A stretch of DNA of 64,000 nucleotides, from positions 2,046,001 to 2,110,000 of the forward strand of contig NZ_CP017770.1 of NCBI RefSeq assembly GCF_001857945.1, given 5' to 3'. This document shows positions 1 to 9,267 of this stretch, in pieces. Position numbers and translations under genes: made by a program. The notes below the pieces were generated by a model that ran no database searches, was not told where the DNA came from, and saw only the letters and a list, made by a program, of their open reading frames with translations. Position 1 is the first letter of the stretch. The number at the start of each line of letters is the position of its first letter. This stretch comes from Paenibacillus crassostreae. GTDB lineage: Bacteria > Bacillota > Bacilli > Paenibacillales > Paenibacillaceae.

Positions 1-287
1 CGTGCAGCGAAGCTACTACTAATGATCTGATTCATCAAATCACCACCAATATAAAATTGTACCTGTTCCTTCGTTAATCCAGCATTCTCAATCGCTAATT
101 TAGCCGCTTCTTCGATCAACACTTTCTCTGCTTTCTCCCAGCTTTCCTCCTGCAACATAGAATCTCCATGAATGATATCGAAATCCTCTGCAAGGGGTCC
201 TCTTCCTTCAAAGGGCCCGACAATCGTTGCTTTTCCACGAATAACTGGTTTATTCTCAAACACCCAGCTTTGATGTCCCTTTAACAT
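1..287 (-). CDS. spoVAD: Stage V sporulation protein AD (partial, C-terminus outside window)
   Basis: The minus strand reads an open frame from an ATG at 287 to the window edge. The first residues (MLKGHQSWVFENKPVIRG) and the downstream pattern GPFEGRGPLAEDFD and QFYIGGDLMNQI match the thiolase-like SpoVAD family, a subunit of the SpoVA channel in the spore inner membrane that moves dipicolinic acid. Only about 95 of the usual ~340 residues are in the window. The start lies one base after the spoVAC stop, so the two genes are translationally linked. Identification is by family recognition, not a search. Confidence 0.9.
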   Translation of the reverse strand, partial: MLKGHQSWVFENKPVIRGKATIVGPFEGRGPLAEDFDIIHGDSMLQEESWEKAEKVLIEEAAKLAIENAGLTKEQVQFYIGGDLMNQIISSSFAA

Positions 288-288
288 A

Positions 289-768
289 TTATGAACCACC
301 TCCGCCTTGGAATAACCACGTCACTATACCAATAATAAAAGCTGCTACCGTACCAAATACAATAACTGGTCCAGCGATTTTAAACATTTGGCCACCTACT
401 CCTAGAACGATACCTTCACTCCGATGTTCAATTGCTGCGGATGCCATCGAGTTAGCAAAACCTGTAACAGGCACTGCAGATCCCGCTCCTGCCCATTGTG
501 CGATCTTATCGTATACGCCTAGACTAGTCAGTATGACAGAGATGAGAATCATTACAGCAACCGTAGGGTCACCCGCTGTCTTCTCTGTAAAACCAGCCCA
601 ATGAATAAACATCTCTTGAACTACCTGTCCAACCAAACAAATAACCCCACCCGCAATAAATGCCCGCAGACAATTTCCGAACACAGGTCTTGGAGGCTGA
701 ACTTTTCTAGCTAATTCTTGATACTCTTGCTGTGTTGGAGTTAAATTTTTCTTTTTATTATTCGCCAT
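289..768 (-). CDS. spoVAC: Stage V sporulation protein AC
   Basis: A 159-aa membrane protein with about four hydrophobic segments after a basic N-terminus (MANNKKKNLTPTQQEY). It matches SpoVAC, the mechanosensitive-type subunit of the SpoVA channel that takes up or releases calcium-dipicolinate in spores. I chose the ATG at 768 over the ATG at 774 because the AAGGAGG ribosome site is then 8 nt away instead of 2. It follows a DUF421-DUF1657 gene and precedes spoVAD, an order typical of the accessory spoVA clusters (spoVA-2mob type) linked to spore heat resistance rather than the housekeeping spoVAA-AF operon. Confidence 0.9.
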   Translation of the reverse strand: MANNKKKNLTPTQQEYQELARKVQPPRPVFGNCLRAFIAGGVICLVGQVVQEMFIHWAGFTEKTAGDPTVAVMILISVILTSLGVYDKIAQWAGAGSAVPVTGFANSMASAAIEHRSEGIVLGVGGQMFKIAGPVIVFGTVAAFIIGIVTWLFQGGGGS

Positions 769-805
769 GAACATTTCCTCCTTGATTCAAATAGACAACC
801 TGCCA

Positions 806-1666
806 TTAACGAGTGAGCACCGGTCTAACATTGTCGATTACCTTAGCTAATCTAATGGAACTTTGTTCATACATATCCTTTATTTCTTTATTGTCAGTAG
901 ACAAAGCGAACATTTCTAGGTCTGCCTCACACTTCTTCAACGTTGCAAATAAGGTAGCCTTCACTTGTGGCTTCGGAACAATGAGCTGATCATCGAATAA
1001 ATCAACATATAATTGGCCATACGAGTCCACTTGACCAAGAAATACATTCTCAATAGCCACACCAATTTTCTCTAACTCTACATCTAACCATTTCCTGTTC
1101 AATCCAATTGTTGCTAGTGGCTCATCCATAATTTCTCCATCCATAATCACGGTCTGCGTCTCTTGTTCTGGAGCGACCTTTATGCCTAGAGAATTAGGTG
1201 TAATTGGTAGGTTTTCTTTCGTTAACAGGACACTTATTCCACCGCTAGGCTCCATCACAGCGAATTCAGCATCTGCCACCCTAAACACATTCTTACTTCG
1301 AAGTTGTTCCATTAGCTCATCTGTAGTAAGCCGTTCTTTTTTTAGATTCTCTTCAAGAATTTTACCGTCTTTTATGAGGACCGTACCATGACCATCTACA
1401 GCGTCCCTTAACGTTTTACTCTTCAGCGTCAAAAATTCTATACCAAAAGAAAAGCCTATCCATACTAACAGCGATACAATACCTAGATACCAAGATCCAT
1501 CCATCTCGATCGGAATCGTTGCTGCAAGGCTACCGATCGTAATTCCGGTTATGTATTCAAACAAGGATAGTTGAGATACTTGTCTCTTGCCAAGAAGTCT
1601 TGTTAATAAGAATAGGACAACAATTGTTAAAACAGTACGAAAAACAACTAATAACCACTCTTGCAT
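806..1666 (-). CDS. DUF421-DUF1657 fusion membrane protein (2Duf/YetF-like)
   Basis: A 286-aa protein. Residues ~1-80 hold three hydrophobic segments, followed by the soluble DUF421 (YetF) region to about residue 225. The last ~55 residues (KPQVKATLFATLKKCEADLE onward) align by eye with the separate 68-aa DUF1657 protein encoded opposite at 1841. This two-domain layout is that of '2Duf', a membrane protein found with accessory spoVA genes and reported to raise spore wet-heat resistance. The ATG at 1666 has an AGAGGT site 8 nt upstream. It is the first gene of the visible spoVA unit, 37 nt before spoVAC. Exact function in this strain is inferred. Confidence 0.85.
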   Translation of the reverse strand: MQEWLLVVFRTVLTIVVLFLLTRLLGKRQVSQLSLFEYITGITIGSLAATIPIEMDGSWYLGIVSLLVWIGFSFGIEFLTLKSKTLRDAVDGHGTVLIKDGKILEENLKKERLTTDELMEQLRSKNVFRVADAEFAVMEPSGGISVLLTKENLPITPNSLGIKVAPEQETQTVIMDGEIMDEPLATIGLNRKWLDVELEKIGVAIENVFLGQVDSYGQLYVDLFDDQLIVPKPQVKATLFATLKKCEADLEMFALSTDNKEIKDMYEQSSIRLAKVIDNVRPVLTR

Positions 1667-1840
1667 AGTGACTTACCTCTTTTCAGTTTAGTATTAGGTA
1701 CAACTAAGGATGTCCTGTACGCGATTATTTTAACCGAATTCTACAAATTCAAACTCTGAAGTATAGCCTTAACTAAAGACGGATATATTATGTTCGTTCC
1801 AGTTTACAAAAAAATATTTCAATTAAAGAGGTGAACTTAG
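1667..1840. promoter_or_regulatory. Divergent intergenic region of the spoVA/DUF1657 genes
   Basis: A 174-base AT-rich gap separates two head-to-head genes expected to be forespore-expressed. I would expect sigma-G-type promoters on both strands. I see loosely similar blocks (TGAAGTA near 1757 and a TATATTA-rich stretch near 1785) but cannot assign a promoter with confidence. Confidence 0.3.
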
Positions 1841-2047
1841 ATGACCGTTTCTTCTCAAGTGAAAACATGCTTAGCATCTTTAAAAGGAGCTCAAGCCAAC
1901 CTTGAACAATTTGCATTAGAAACAGAAAATCAAGAAGCGAAAACAGCATTTACTAGCGCAGCTGAACAGACACAACAAATCGTTCAGTCCGTTGAAACAC
2001 GCGTACAACAATTAGAGAATGAAGAGCCTCAATATAAAGGATTCTAA
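1841..2047 (+). CDS. DUF1657 small protein
   Basis: A 68-aa hydrophilic, probably helical protein (starts MTVSSQVKTCLASLKGAQAN). It belongs to DUF1657, a family common in spoVA-2mob type clusters. It carries an AAAGAGGTGA ribosome site and is followed by a strong terminator. Its sequence resembles the C-terminal tail of the DUF421 protein encoded in the opposite direction (shared QVK..L..LK...A.LE.FAL pattern), which suggests a domain shared by duplication or fusion. Biochemical role is unknown; a forespore role is inferred from context. Confidence 0.8.
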   Translation: MTVSSQVKTCLASLKGAQANLEQFALETENQEAKTAFTSAAEQTQQIVQSVETRVQQLENEEPQYKGF

Positions 2048-2072
2048 AGAATTGAATGATTCATGAATCAGG

Positions 2073-2116
2073 AAAAGCCACTGATAAAGGCATGAGGCCT
2101 ATGATCAGTGGCTTTT
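2073..2116 (+). terminator. Rho-independent terminator after the DUF1657 gene
   Basis: Perfect 13-bp arms (AAAAGCCACTGAT / ATCAGTGGCTTTT) around an 18-nt loop. The structure can act in both directions, ending the DUF1657 transcript and possibly the minus-strand KdpD-like gene that stops at 2164. Confidence 0.85.
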
Positions 2117-2163
2117 CTTCTATAAATAATTAATCTGAATACAACGTATTATCTGAACAAACG

Positions 2164-4479
2164 TCAGAATCTCGCAACAACAAGTACATCTACATGCCGC
2201 CCTGCACGTAGTAGTCGTTTCACAACAGATCCCTTCCATAATACTTCAAATAGTTGAAGCTTGGATTGACCGACGATAATCTGTGTAGCGGTATGCTCGG
2301 TGGCTTGAGTAATAAGCACCTTTGCTATGTCACTACGACATCTCGCTTGTTGTATGTTAAACTGACCACCCAACTGTTCTGTTAACTTTTTTAGCGTCCC
2401 AATCCGTAACCTAGCTTGTTCCATACATTCTGATTTCTCAAGCTGTACATATGTCACATACCACGTTGCTTTGAGGCGATGGGCGATTCGGAATCCCCTT
2501 CGTATTAAGCTTTCCGCATGAGCTGTTAATTCTACACATACATATATCACTTCTTGTCTCCGCCAAGGTCCTCTTAAAGAACTTGTTCGCTCCCACGCTT
2601 CCAATCGTTCATCTACATCGTCTGCAATCTCTCTTAGAGCCAACTCACGCAATGCAATTAAATTACCTGTCTTAAAGAAGTGCCCTAACGATTGTTCAAC
2701 TTTATTGAGCGCATATACTTTCCCATCTCTTAATCTCTGTTGCAAAGACTGAGGTGCTACATCTATCAATTGAACTTCATCCGCTAACCTTAAGATGTGA
2801 TCAGGCACGGTTTCTCTAACACGAACGCCTGTTATTTGCGCGACGGCATCATTAAGACTTTCTAAATGTTGCACATTCATGGTCGTGATCACCGAAATAC
2901 CTGCATTCAGAATTTCAATAACATCTTCATACCTCTTTTTATTTTTACTCCCAGGAACATTGGTATGTGCTAGTTCATCAACCAAGATAACATCAGGTGC
3001 CTGCTTAATAATTTCTTTGGTATCCATCTCTTCTAACTTCGCACCACGGTAATCTATAATTGCTCTCGGAATCGTTCCAAGCGCTCCTACCTGGGCCGCA
3101 GTCTCTTTACGACCATGTGTTTCCAATAGTCCGATCAACACATTCGTCCCAATACGTTGTAGATCATTTCCCTCGCGAAGCATCGTATAGGTTTTACCGA
3201 CACCTGGTGCTGCTCCAATATATACCTTGAATTGTCCTCTTCTGATTCTTTCAATCTGCTTATCTACCTCTTCAGAGCTCAAGCGCCGATACATCGAGCT
3301 TGCTCTTGGACCTTTTACTTTTGTGGGTAGAATACGTTCTCCCTCATGTTCGGCACGGTCAGCAATAACAAACACATCCATGTTCTGTGTCTTTTTTAAG
3401 ATGTCATGGATAATTGACCCTTGCCAGAATTCCTGCCAGCGTGTTTGTTTCGAATGACCCAACACGATTCGTGTCGCTCGATGTTCCATAGCATATTGAA
3501 CTAATACGTTAGGTAGTGAACGTCTAGAGCTGAAAGAAAGTTCCTCAAATTCACCATTTACCTTTTTAACTAATTTCACGAGCGAACGTTTAAATGTCTC
3601 TGCTTCTCTGCTCATTTTTTTTTGTGGATTCCTAAAGGTGATCACACACAGATCCCCATTTAGTCTTTTTGCAATTTGCTGACCACGCCGAACATAAATG
3701 GAACTATTCCAATGATATTGAGCGGACACAAGAATTTTTTCAGTTACGCCTGTCGGACCGTAGTTCCCCATCTCCTCATTATGCTTCTCCAATGAATCAT
3801 TAACACCTTCAGCAACATGTCGTAGTGCCAATTCACGTAATATCGCTAAATTCCCTCTTTTAAAAACAGTATCTGTCTCTGCTTGGCTTAACTGCAGTTT
3901 CCCCGTCGCAATACGACTCAATAGCGTTTCCGGTGTCACATCAATAAGTCGAACTTCATCTGCTAGCGCAAGCGTATTGGCAGGGACCGTCTCTTCCACT
4001 TCAACACCCGTCATTCGACTAGCGACTTCCCTAACACCCTCTAGATCATATATGTTAACTGTGGTGATGACACTTATCCCACGACTGAGCAAAAGCTGAA
4101 TATCTTCAAGCCTTGTGCGAAAGGGAGCACCCGGTCTATTTCGGTGAGCAATGGCATCTACAAGAACAACTTCTGGGTTCCTTTCCAACAGAACATCTAC
4201 ATTCAAATCCTTCTGTTCAATTCCATTCTTAGTCCAATGAATACTGGGTACACGTTCCAAATCCGCAAGTTGTTCTACCGTTTCAGATCGCTGGGATGTC
4301 GTAACGGCACAGATCACAACATTGATCCCTTGCTCCTTGAGAAGTTGCCCTTCTCTGAGCATATGATACGTCTTTCCTGAACCACTTACAGCTCCGATGA
4401 GAATCTTTAATCGTCCTCGATGCAACTTGTAAATCGAGATTAGAATTTCTTCGGGTGTTTTTCTTTTGAAGGTTTCCAT
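2164..4479 (-). CDS. Tandem KdpD N-terminal/USP protein without histidine kinase
   Basis: A 771-aa protein made of two head-to-tail copies of the KdpD cytoplasmic sensor module (KdpD P-loop domain plus USP-like domain). Copy 1 is about residues 1-385 and copy 2 about 395-771. Copy 2 keeps the canonical Walker A GAAPGVGKT (422-430) and DELAHTNVPG (501-510). Copy 1 has GAVSGSGKT (29-37) and the degenerate DAIAHRNRPG (108-117), where the DE of DELAH has become DA. No transmembrane four-helix region, HAMP or histidine-kinase domain follows, so it cannot phosphorylate KdpE. USP domains of KdpD can bind c-di-AMP (known for Staphylococcus aureus). It is last in the kdp cluster, behind a hairpin. Role as a ligand sensor or KdpFABC regulator is inferred. 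Confidence 0.85.
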   Translation of the reverse strand: METFKRKTPEEILISIYKLHRGRLKILIGAVSGSGKTYHMLREGQLLKEQGINVVICAVTTSQRSETVEQLADLERVPSIHWTKNGIEQKDLNVDVLLERNPEVVLVDAIAHRNRPGAPFRTRLEDIQLLLSRGISVITTVNIYDLEGVREVASRMTGVEVEETVPANTLALADEVRLIDVTPETLLSRIATGKLQLSQAETDTVFKRGNLAILRELALRHVAEGVNDSLEKHNEEMGNYGPTGVTEKILVSAQYHWNSSIYVRRGQQIAKRLNGDLCVITFRNPQKKMSREAETFKRSLVKLVKKVNGEFEELSFSSRRSLPNVLVQYAMEHRATRIVLGHSKQTRWQEFWQGSIIHDILKKTQNMDVFVIADRAEHEGERILPTKVKGPRASSMYRRLSSEEVDKQIERIRRGQFKVYIGAAPGVGKTYTMLREGNDLQRIGTNVLIGLLETHGRKETAAQVGALGTIPRAIIDYRGAKLEEMDTKEIIKQAPDVILVDELAHTNVPGSKNKKRYEDVIEILNAGISVITTMNVQHLESLNDAVAQITGVRVRETVPDHILRLADEVQLIDVAPQSLQQRLRDGKVYALNKVEQSLGHFFKTGNLIALRELALREIADDVDERLEAWERTSSLRGPWRRQEVIYVCVELTAHAESLIRRGFRIAHRLKATWYVTYVQLEKSECMEQARLRIGTLKKLTEQLGGQFNIQQARCRSDIAKVLITQATEHTATQIIVGQSKLQLFEVLWKGSVVKRLLRAGRHVDVLVVARF

Positions 4480-4515
4480 CGTTCATTACATCCTTTGCTA
4501 AACGTCAAAAAATTA

Positions 4516-4564
4516 AAAAAAAGCCAAAAACAAGCGGATCATATCCGAAATGCCTTGGCTTTTT
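4516..4564 (-). terminator. Hairpin between kdpC and the KdpD-like gene
   Basis: On the minus strand, an AAAAAGCCAA arm pairs with TTGGCTTTTT, with an inner CGGATATGATCCG hairpin, followed by a T-run. It lies between the kdpC stop (4588) and the start at 4479, so it should end most kdp transcripts and let a fraction read through to the sensor gene. Confidence 0.75.
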
Positions 4565-4587
4565 GTGAGTGAATGGATCGCAATCTT

Positions 4588-5184
4588 TTATTTTATCATT
4601 TCTCCCAAAGCGAGGTTCAACAATAATACGTTGACTCTTGGATCCCCGAATATGCCTAAGTCACGTTCTTTGGTATGGTTATTCACTAATTTTTGTAGCT
4701 CAGCCTGATCTAATCCCGTTAAATTACTGATTCGTGGAATTTGAGCTGTGGCTGAAGCTGGTGAAATATCTGGGTCTAACCCTGATCCAGAATTCGTTAC
4801 TAGATCAATGGGTAACTTCTCCAAAGGGACATCTGGATTAGCTGCTTCCCAAGCGACCATGGATTCTTGGATCCGTTTCACCAATTCTGGGTTAGATGGC
4901 GCATAGTTCATGGATCCAGAACCCGCTCCATTATTCTCAATGCTTGAAACACGACCTTGGAAGAATGCAGGATTGGTAAAGGTCTGTCCTATCAGCTCTG
5001 AACCAACGACCTTACCCTCCCCATCTTTCACCATACTACCATTCGCTTGTTGTGGGAAAATCAACTGGGCTATACCGGTACTAACCATTGGATATATTAA
5101 ACCGCAAAGCACAATCATCACTAAACTGATGCGTGCGGCAACTCCTATCATTGAACTTTTATTGGATGTCTCTACATTGTTCAT
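4588..5184 (-). CDS. kdpC: Potassium-transporting ATPase subunit C
   Basis: A 198-aa KdpC: one N-terminal transmembrane segment (about residues 15-40) and a periplasm-side domain with family motifs NGSMV, GSELIGQ, FTNPAFFQGR, NSGSGLDPDIS and PRI..LTGL. KdpC stabilises the KdpFABC complex. The open frame extends upstream to 5271, but I chose the ATG at 5184 because the family starts with a short tail before the membrane helix and a GGAAA-type ribosome site precedes it. The longer frame would overlap the end of kdpB. Confidence 0.93.
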   Translation of the reverse strand: MNNVETSNKSSMIGVAARISLVMIVLCGLIYPMVSTGIAQLIFPQQANGSMVKDGEGKVVGSELIGQTFTNPAFFQGRVSSIENNGAGSGSMNYAPSNPELVKRIQESMVAWEAANPDVPLEKLPIDLVTNSGSGLDPDISPASATAQIPRISNLTGLDQAELQKLVNNHTKERDLGIFGDPRVNVLLLNLALGEMIK

Positions 5185-5251
5185 TGCTATTTCCTGCCTT
5201 TCCCTATTATAGTCTACGGCACATAACGCATGCCATCTTATTCCTTCGCGC

Positions 5252-7282
5252 TTAAATCCACAAGTGTACAATTAGGTCAATGACTTTAATCCCGAGAAAG
5301 GGAGCAATAACCCCACCAACTCCATAGATTAGTAAATTGCGACTGAGCAACTTACTTGCGCCCATGGGTTTGTATTTAACACCTTTCATGGCAAGCGGAA
5401 TGAGCAGTGGAATAATCACAGCATTAAAGATGAGCGCTGAGAGTATTGCCGAGAGCGGTGAACCTAGACTCATCACATTAAGCCCATTCATTTCTGGAAT
5501 AGCGACCATAAACATCGCTGGGATAATAGCAAAATATTTAGCTACATCATTCGCAATACTGAAGGTCGTTAAAGCACCTCGTGTCATCAATAGCTGTTTA
5601 CCTATAGCGACAACTTCAATAATTTTGGAAGGATCGGAGTCCAGATCGACCATATTAGAGGCTTCCTTCGCAGCCGTTGTTCCACTATTCATCGCTAAGC
5701 CTACGTCGGCTTGAGCGAGTGCGGGAGCATCGTTCGTACCATCACCAGTCATAGCGACTAGCTTACCTTCACTTTGCTCACGACGGATGACTGCAATTTT
5801 ATCCTCGGGTGTACTCTCCGCTATAAAACTATCTACGCCTGCTTCACGGGCAATGGTCGCTGCAGTTAACGGGTTATCCCCTGTACACATGATGGTCTTG
5901 ATCCCCATCTGTCTTAATTGGTCGAATCGCTCTTTCATACCCGGTTTTACGGTATCCTTCAAATAAATCAATCCATAAATAATTCCGTCTACTGCCACCG
6001 CAAGAGGTGTACCTCCATCCGAAGAGATGACATTCGCCTTATCTTCCAAATCTGCAGGAATGAGTCCTCCTTGAGATTCAACCCACTTCCTTACAGAGTC
6101 AACGGCTCCTTTACGTACATGGCGTCCATCTTTGAGATCAATACCACTCATACGCGTCTGTGCTTTGAATTCAACGAATTCGCCACCTACTGCAAGTTGG
6201 TCTTCTACGAAATAATCAAGCTTCCTCATGAGTTCAAGGACTGAACGCCCTTCAGGAGTCTCATCCTTCAAGGAACTGATCGCTGCCCAATAACCTAACT
6301 CTTTCTTAGTCATTTTACCTACAGGTATAAATTCACTTGCCATACGGTTACCATAGGTTATGGTTCCTGTCTTATCCAGAATCATTGTGTTGATATCACC
6401 AGAAGCCTCGACGGCTTTACCCGACATCGCTAACACGTTGAATTGCGTCACACGGTCCATACCAGCAATACCTATGGCGGACAATAACCCACCAATGGTT
6501 GTTGGTATTAGACACACTAACAATGAGATAAGAACTGGAATCGGTAGATCAATATCGAAATAATTAGCAATAGGAGCTAAGGTTACAACAACAATTAGAA
6601 ATATCAATGTCAAGCAAGTAAGCAATGTATTAAGTGCTATTTCATTCGGTGTCTTCTGACGCTGTGCACCTTCTACGAGTGAGATCATTTTATCAATAAA
6701 AGACTCACCTGGATCGGCAGTAATTCGCACTGTAATGACGTCACTGACTACCCGTGTACCGCCCGTAACAGAGTTGAAGTCTCCTCCTGCTTCCTTGATC
6801 ACAGGAGCTGATTCACCGGTTATAGCCGATTCGTCCACAGATGCCAATCCTTCAATGACCTCACCGTCACCAGGGATCATCTCACCACTTGAGACAATCA
6901 CGACATCGCCTTTACGTAACTCCGTAGAGTTAATAACTTTAATCTCGGAGCCTATTCGTTTATTGGCTTGAATCTCTCTCTTTCCTTTTTTCAAGGAATC
7001 CGCTTGTGCCTTCCCACGTCCTTCTGCCAATGCTTCAGCGAAGTTCGCGAACAAGACCGTAAATAACAGAATTAAGAAGACACTAATATTAAATCCTATC
7101 TGATCTTCAGTTCCGAAGTACTTTGGAAATAGTACCATCATAAGTACAACAAATGTCCCTACTTCAACTATAAACATGACAGGATTCTTCATCATAAACA
7201 TCGGATTCAATTTTATAAAGCTTTCTTTAACAGCATGTTTGGCTATTTCACCATTGAACATGCTCTGGCGTTTATTATTCAT
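5252..7282 (-). CDS. kdpB: Potassium-transporting P-type ATPase subunit B
   Basis: A 676-aa P-type ATPase, full length. The phosphorylation site is DKTGT (303-307), the actuator motif TGES lies at 155-158, the membrane motif CLIPTTIGG near 257-265 and the hinge motif TGDGTNDAP in the P-domain. KdpB hydrolyses ATP to drive K+ import through KdpA at low external K+. It lies 17 nt after kdpA. The serine of TGES is the residue phosphorylated for inhibition in E. coli KdpB and is conserved here. Confidence 0.97.
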   Translation of the reverse strand: MNNKRQSMFNGEIAKHAVKESFIKLNPMFMMKNPVMFIVEVGTFVVLMMVLFPKYFGTEDQIGFNISVFLILLFTVLFANFAEALAEGRGKAQADSLKKGKREIQANKRIGSEIKVINSTELRKGDVVIVSSGEMIPGDGEVIEGLASVDESAITGESAPVIKEAGGDFNSVTGGTRVVSDVITVRITADPGESFIDKMISLVEGAQRQKTPNEIALNTLLTCLTLIFLIVVVTLAPIANYFDIDLPIPVLISLLVCLIPTTIGGLLSAIGIAGMDRVTQFNVLAMSGKAVEASGDINTMILDKTGTITYGNRMASEFIPVGKMTKKELGYWAAISSLKDETPEGRSVLELMRKLDYFVEDQLAVGGEFVEFKAQTRMSGIDLKDGRHVRKGAVDSVRKWVESQGGLIPADLEDKANVISSDGGTPLAVAVDGIIYGLIYLKDTVKPGMKERFDQLRQMGIKTIMCTGDNPLTAATIAREAGVDSFIAESTPEDKIAVIRREQSEGKLVAMTGDGTNDAPALAQADVGLAMNSGTTAAKEASNMVDLDSDPSKIIEVVAIGKQLLMTRGALTTFSIANDVAKYFAIIPAMFMVAIPEMNGLNVMSLGSPLSAILSALIFNAVIIPLLIPLAMKGVKYKPMGASKLLSRNLLIYGVGGVIAPFLGIKVIDLIVHLWI

Positions 7283-7299
7283 CGTTCAAGCACCTCGTT

Positions 7300-8979
7300 C
7301 TAATGGAGTGTTAAAAATTCGGCCACAGGGCCTAAAACAATGACCGGAAGGAACGTTAACGCGCCGATCAATAAGACAACACTGATCAATATTCCAATAA
7401 ATAGCTTGTTATCTGTACGAAATGTACCGATTGTTTCACCTACGGGGTTCTTAGCACTAAGTGAACCTGCTACTGCAAGCATAGCGATAATCGACATGTA
7501 ACGTCCAAAGAACATTACGAGTCCTGTTGAAACGTTCCAGAATATCGTATTATCTCCTAGTCCTTCAAAACCGGATCCGTTGTTAGCGGCAGATGAAGTG
7601 TATTCATATAAGGACTGGGTTAAACCATGGAATCCCGGATTACTTAATGAATCATAGCCCGAAGAGGTTATAAATGAGAGCGCCGTAGGCACTAAGATGA
7701 TAAATGGATGCACCAGAATAACGAGTGCAATCAGCTTCATTTCCCTGGCCTCGATCTTCCGTCCTAAGAACTCTGGCGTTCGTCCAACCATAAGTCCGCA
7801 AATAAAGACACCTAGTATGGCGTACATCAACATGTTAACCAGTCCGACACCTTTACCTCCAAAGACGACATTCAGCATCATTTCACCAAGTGCTGCCATT
7901 CCTCCAAGAGGCGTTAATGTATCATGCATATTGTTGACTGATCCCGTTGTCGCAGCCGTCGTAACAGTAGAGAATAGAGTCGATTGTGCTATACCGAATC
8001 GAACTTCTTTGCCTTCCATACTACCTTGAGAAGATTCAATACCTAACGAATTGATTGCCGGGTTGCCAGCTTTCTCTGACGTATAACTAATACTTAGGAA
8101 TATCAAGAACAGAATCATCATGCTTGAGAATATGACCCATCCTTGCTTCTTGTTTTTAGCAAACAGACCAAACATATAAGGTAGTGAGGCTGCTAACATC
8201 CACATACTTAATATTTCGATAACATTGGTTAATGGACTTGGATTCTCAAATGGATGTGACGAGTTGGCTCCAAAGAATCCACCACCATTCGTTCCGAGAT
8301 GTTTAATGGATTCCAACGAAGCGATAGGACCCATCGTTATCTGTTGCTCAACACCTTCAAACGTTGTTACTGTAGCCGTTGGGTCGAACGTTTGGGGTAC
8401 TTTTAAACCAACTAATACGATCGTAACGATAAAAGCTAGTGGTATGAAGATACGAATAATAGCTTTGGTAAAATCCTGAAAGAAGTTACCTAATCCTTCA
8501 CCGCGTCGAGTAATCCCACGAATAAATGCAACCGCAATCGCTAAACCTGATGCTGCCGATGTGAACATCATCATCGTAACAAATGCCATTTGGGTTAAAT
8601 ACGTCAATCCACTCTCGCCGCTATAATGCTGTAGATTGGTATTTGTCATAAAACTGATGATCGTATTAAAGGCGAGTGAAGCCTCCATATTCTCGTTCCC
8701 ACTCGGATTTCCTGGCAGTAATCCTTGAAGACGTAGGAGTACGTAACTAATAACGATTAACACCGCATTCGTAGCAATAAAACTCAGTACGTACTTCTTC
8801 CAATTCATACTATTACGATTTCTTAATCCGATCAGCTTGTAGATGACATTTTCCGTTGAACCGAAAACCTTATCCGTTCGGTTAGGTTCATTGGAGAATA
8901 CATGAAACATATAAGTACCGAGTGGCTTCACCAGCAACAGTAGTACGACAATCACAATTCCTATTTGCAGTAAGTCCAT
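7300..8979 (-). CDS. kdpA: Potassium-transporting ATPase subunit A
   Basis: A 559-aa multi-spanning protein (about ten hydrophobic segments) with repeated pore-loop signatures such as TNTNLQHYSGE, TNGGGFFGANSSHPFENP, TTAATTGSVN and SAANNGSGFEG. KdpA is the K+-binding channel-like subunit of KdpFABC in the plasma membrane. Length is normal for the family. It follows kdpF by about 57 nt and precedes kdpB in the same operon. Confidence 0.97.
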   Translation of the reverse strand: MDLLQIGIVIVVLLLLVKPLGTYMFHVFSNEPNRTDKVFGSTENVIYKLIGLRNRNSMNWKKYVLSFIATNAVLIVISYVLLRLQGLLPGNPSGNENMEASLAFNTIISFMTNTNLQHYSGESGLTYLTQMAFVTMMMFTSAASGLAIAVAFIRGITRRGEGLGNFFQDFTKAIIRIFIPLAFIVTIVLVGLKVPQTFDPTATVTTFEGVEQQITMGPIASLESIKHLGTNGGGFFGANSSHPFENPSPLTNVIEILSMWMLAASLPYMFGLFAKNKKQGWVIFSSMMILFLIFLSISYTSEKAGNPAINSLGIESSQGSMEGKEVRFGIAQSTLFSTVTTAATTGSVNNMHDTLTPLGGMAALGEMMLNVVFGGKGVGLVNMLMYAILGVFICGLMVGRTPEFLGRKIEAREMKLIALVILVHPFIILVPTALSFITSSGYDSLSNPGFHGLTQSLYEYTSSAANNGSGFEGLGDNTIFWNVSTGLVMFFGRYMSIIAMLAVAGSLSAKNPVGETIGTFRTDNKLFIGILISVVLLIGALTFLPVIVLGPVAEFLTLH

Positions 8980-9036
8980 GCTTTATATCCTCCTATAGAG
9001 ATGAATTTTCTGTTAGTTCACAATATTATGGCAATC

Positions 9037-9114
9037 CTAGAATTTCTCTGGATTGATTAACGCATATATCAGGTAAATGAAGATGACTAAGGTCAATGCA
9101 AGTACAACGATCAT
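9037..9114 (-). CDS. kdpF: KdpF small membrane subunit (25 aa)
   Basis: A 25-residue peptide (MIVVLALTLVIFIYLIYALI then NPEKF) with one transmembrane helix and the KdpF-type end NPEKF. KdpF stabilises the KdpABC complex at the KdpA interface. Its ATG overlaps the TGA stop of the preceding 35-aa frame (ATGA), which indicates translational coupling. Confidence 0.85.
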   Translation of the reverse strand: MIVVLALTLVIFIYLIYALINPEKF

Positions 9115-9218
9115 TGTTCCCCGCCCCCTCTATCTACCAACGTTCCGCACCAATGTGTGAACAATAACAATAATCCAAATCCAACAATTAACGTGATGAC
9201 CATATAGACATCCATCAT
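9111..9218 (-). CDS. 35-aa single-span membrane peptide upstream of kdpF
   Basis: A 35-residue frame begins MMDVYMVITLIVGFGLLLLF and ends GGGEQ. It has one hydrophobic helix (residues 5-20) and a short polar tail with a TLVDRGGG segment. A GAGAGGGG ribosome site precedes the ATG and the stop overlaps the kdpF start. Similar short membrane peptides ahead of kdpF occur in other bacteria, as I recall, but their role is not known to me. The position suggests a complex partner of KdpFABC. Confidence 0.65.
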   Translation of the reverse strand: MMDVYMVITLIVGFGLLLLFTHWCGTLVDRGGGEQ

Positions 9219-9267
9219 TATGGGAATGCCCCTCTCTCAAGTAGATTTTTGATGATTCATCCTGAGC

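Noticed and set aside
4144..4380. Plus-strand frames inside the kdp, copA and other minus-strand genes
   Set aside because: All are antisense shadows without ribosome sites or family patterns.
2164..4479. Annotation as KdpD sensor histidine kinase
   Set aside because: No membrane segments, H-box or ATPase kinase domain are present; the second half is another KdpD-N/USP module.
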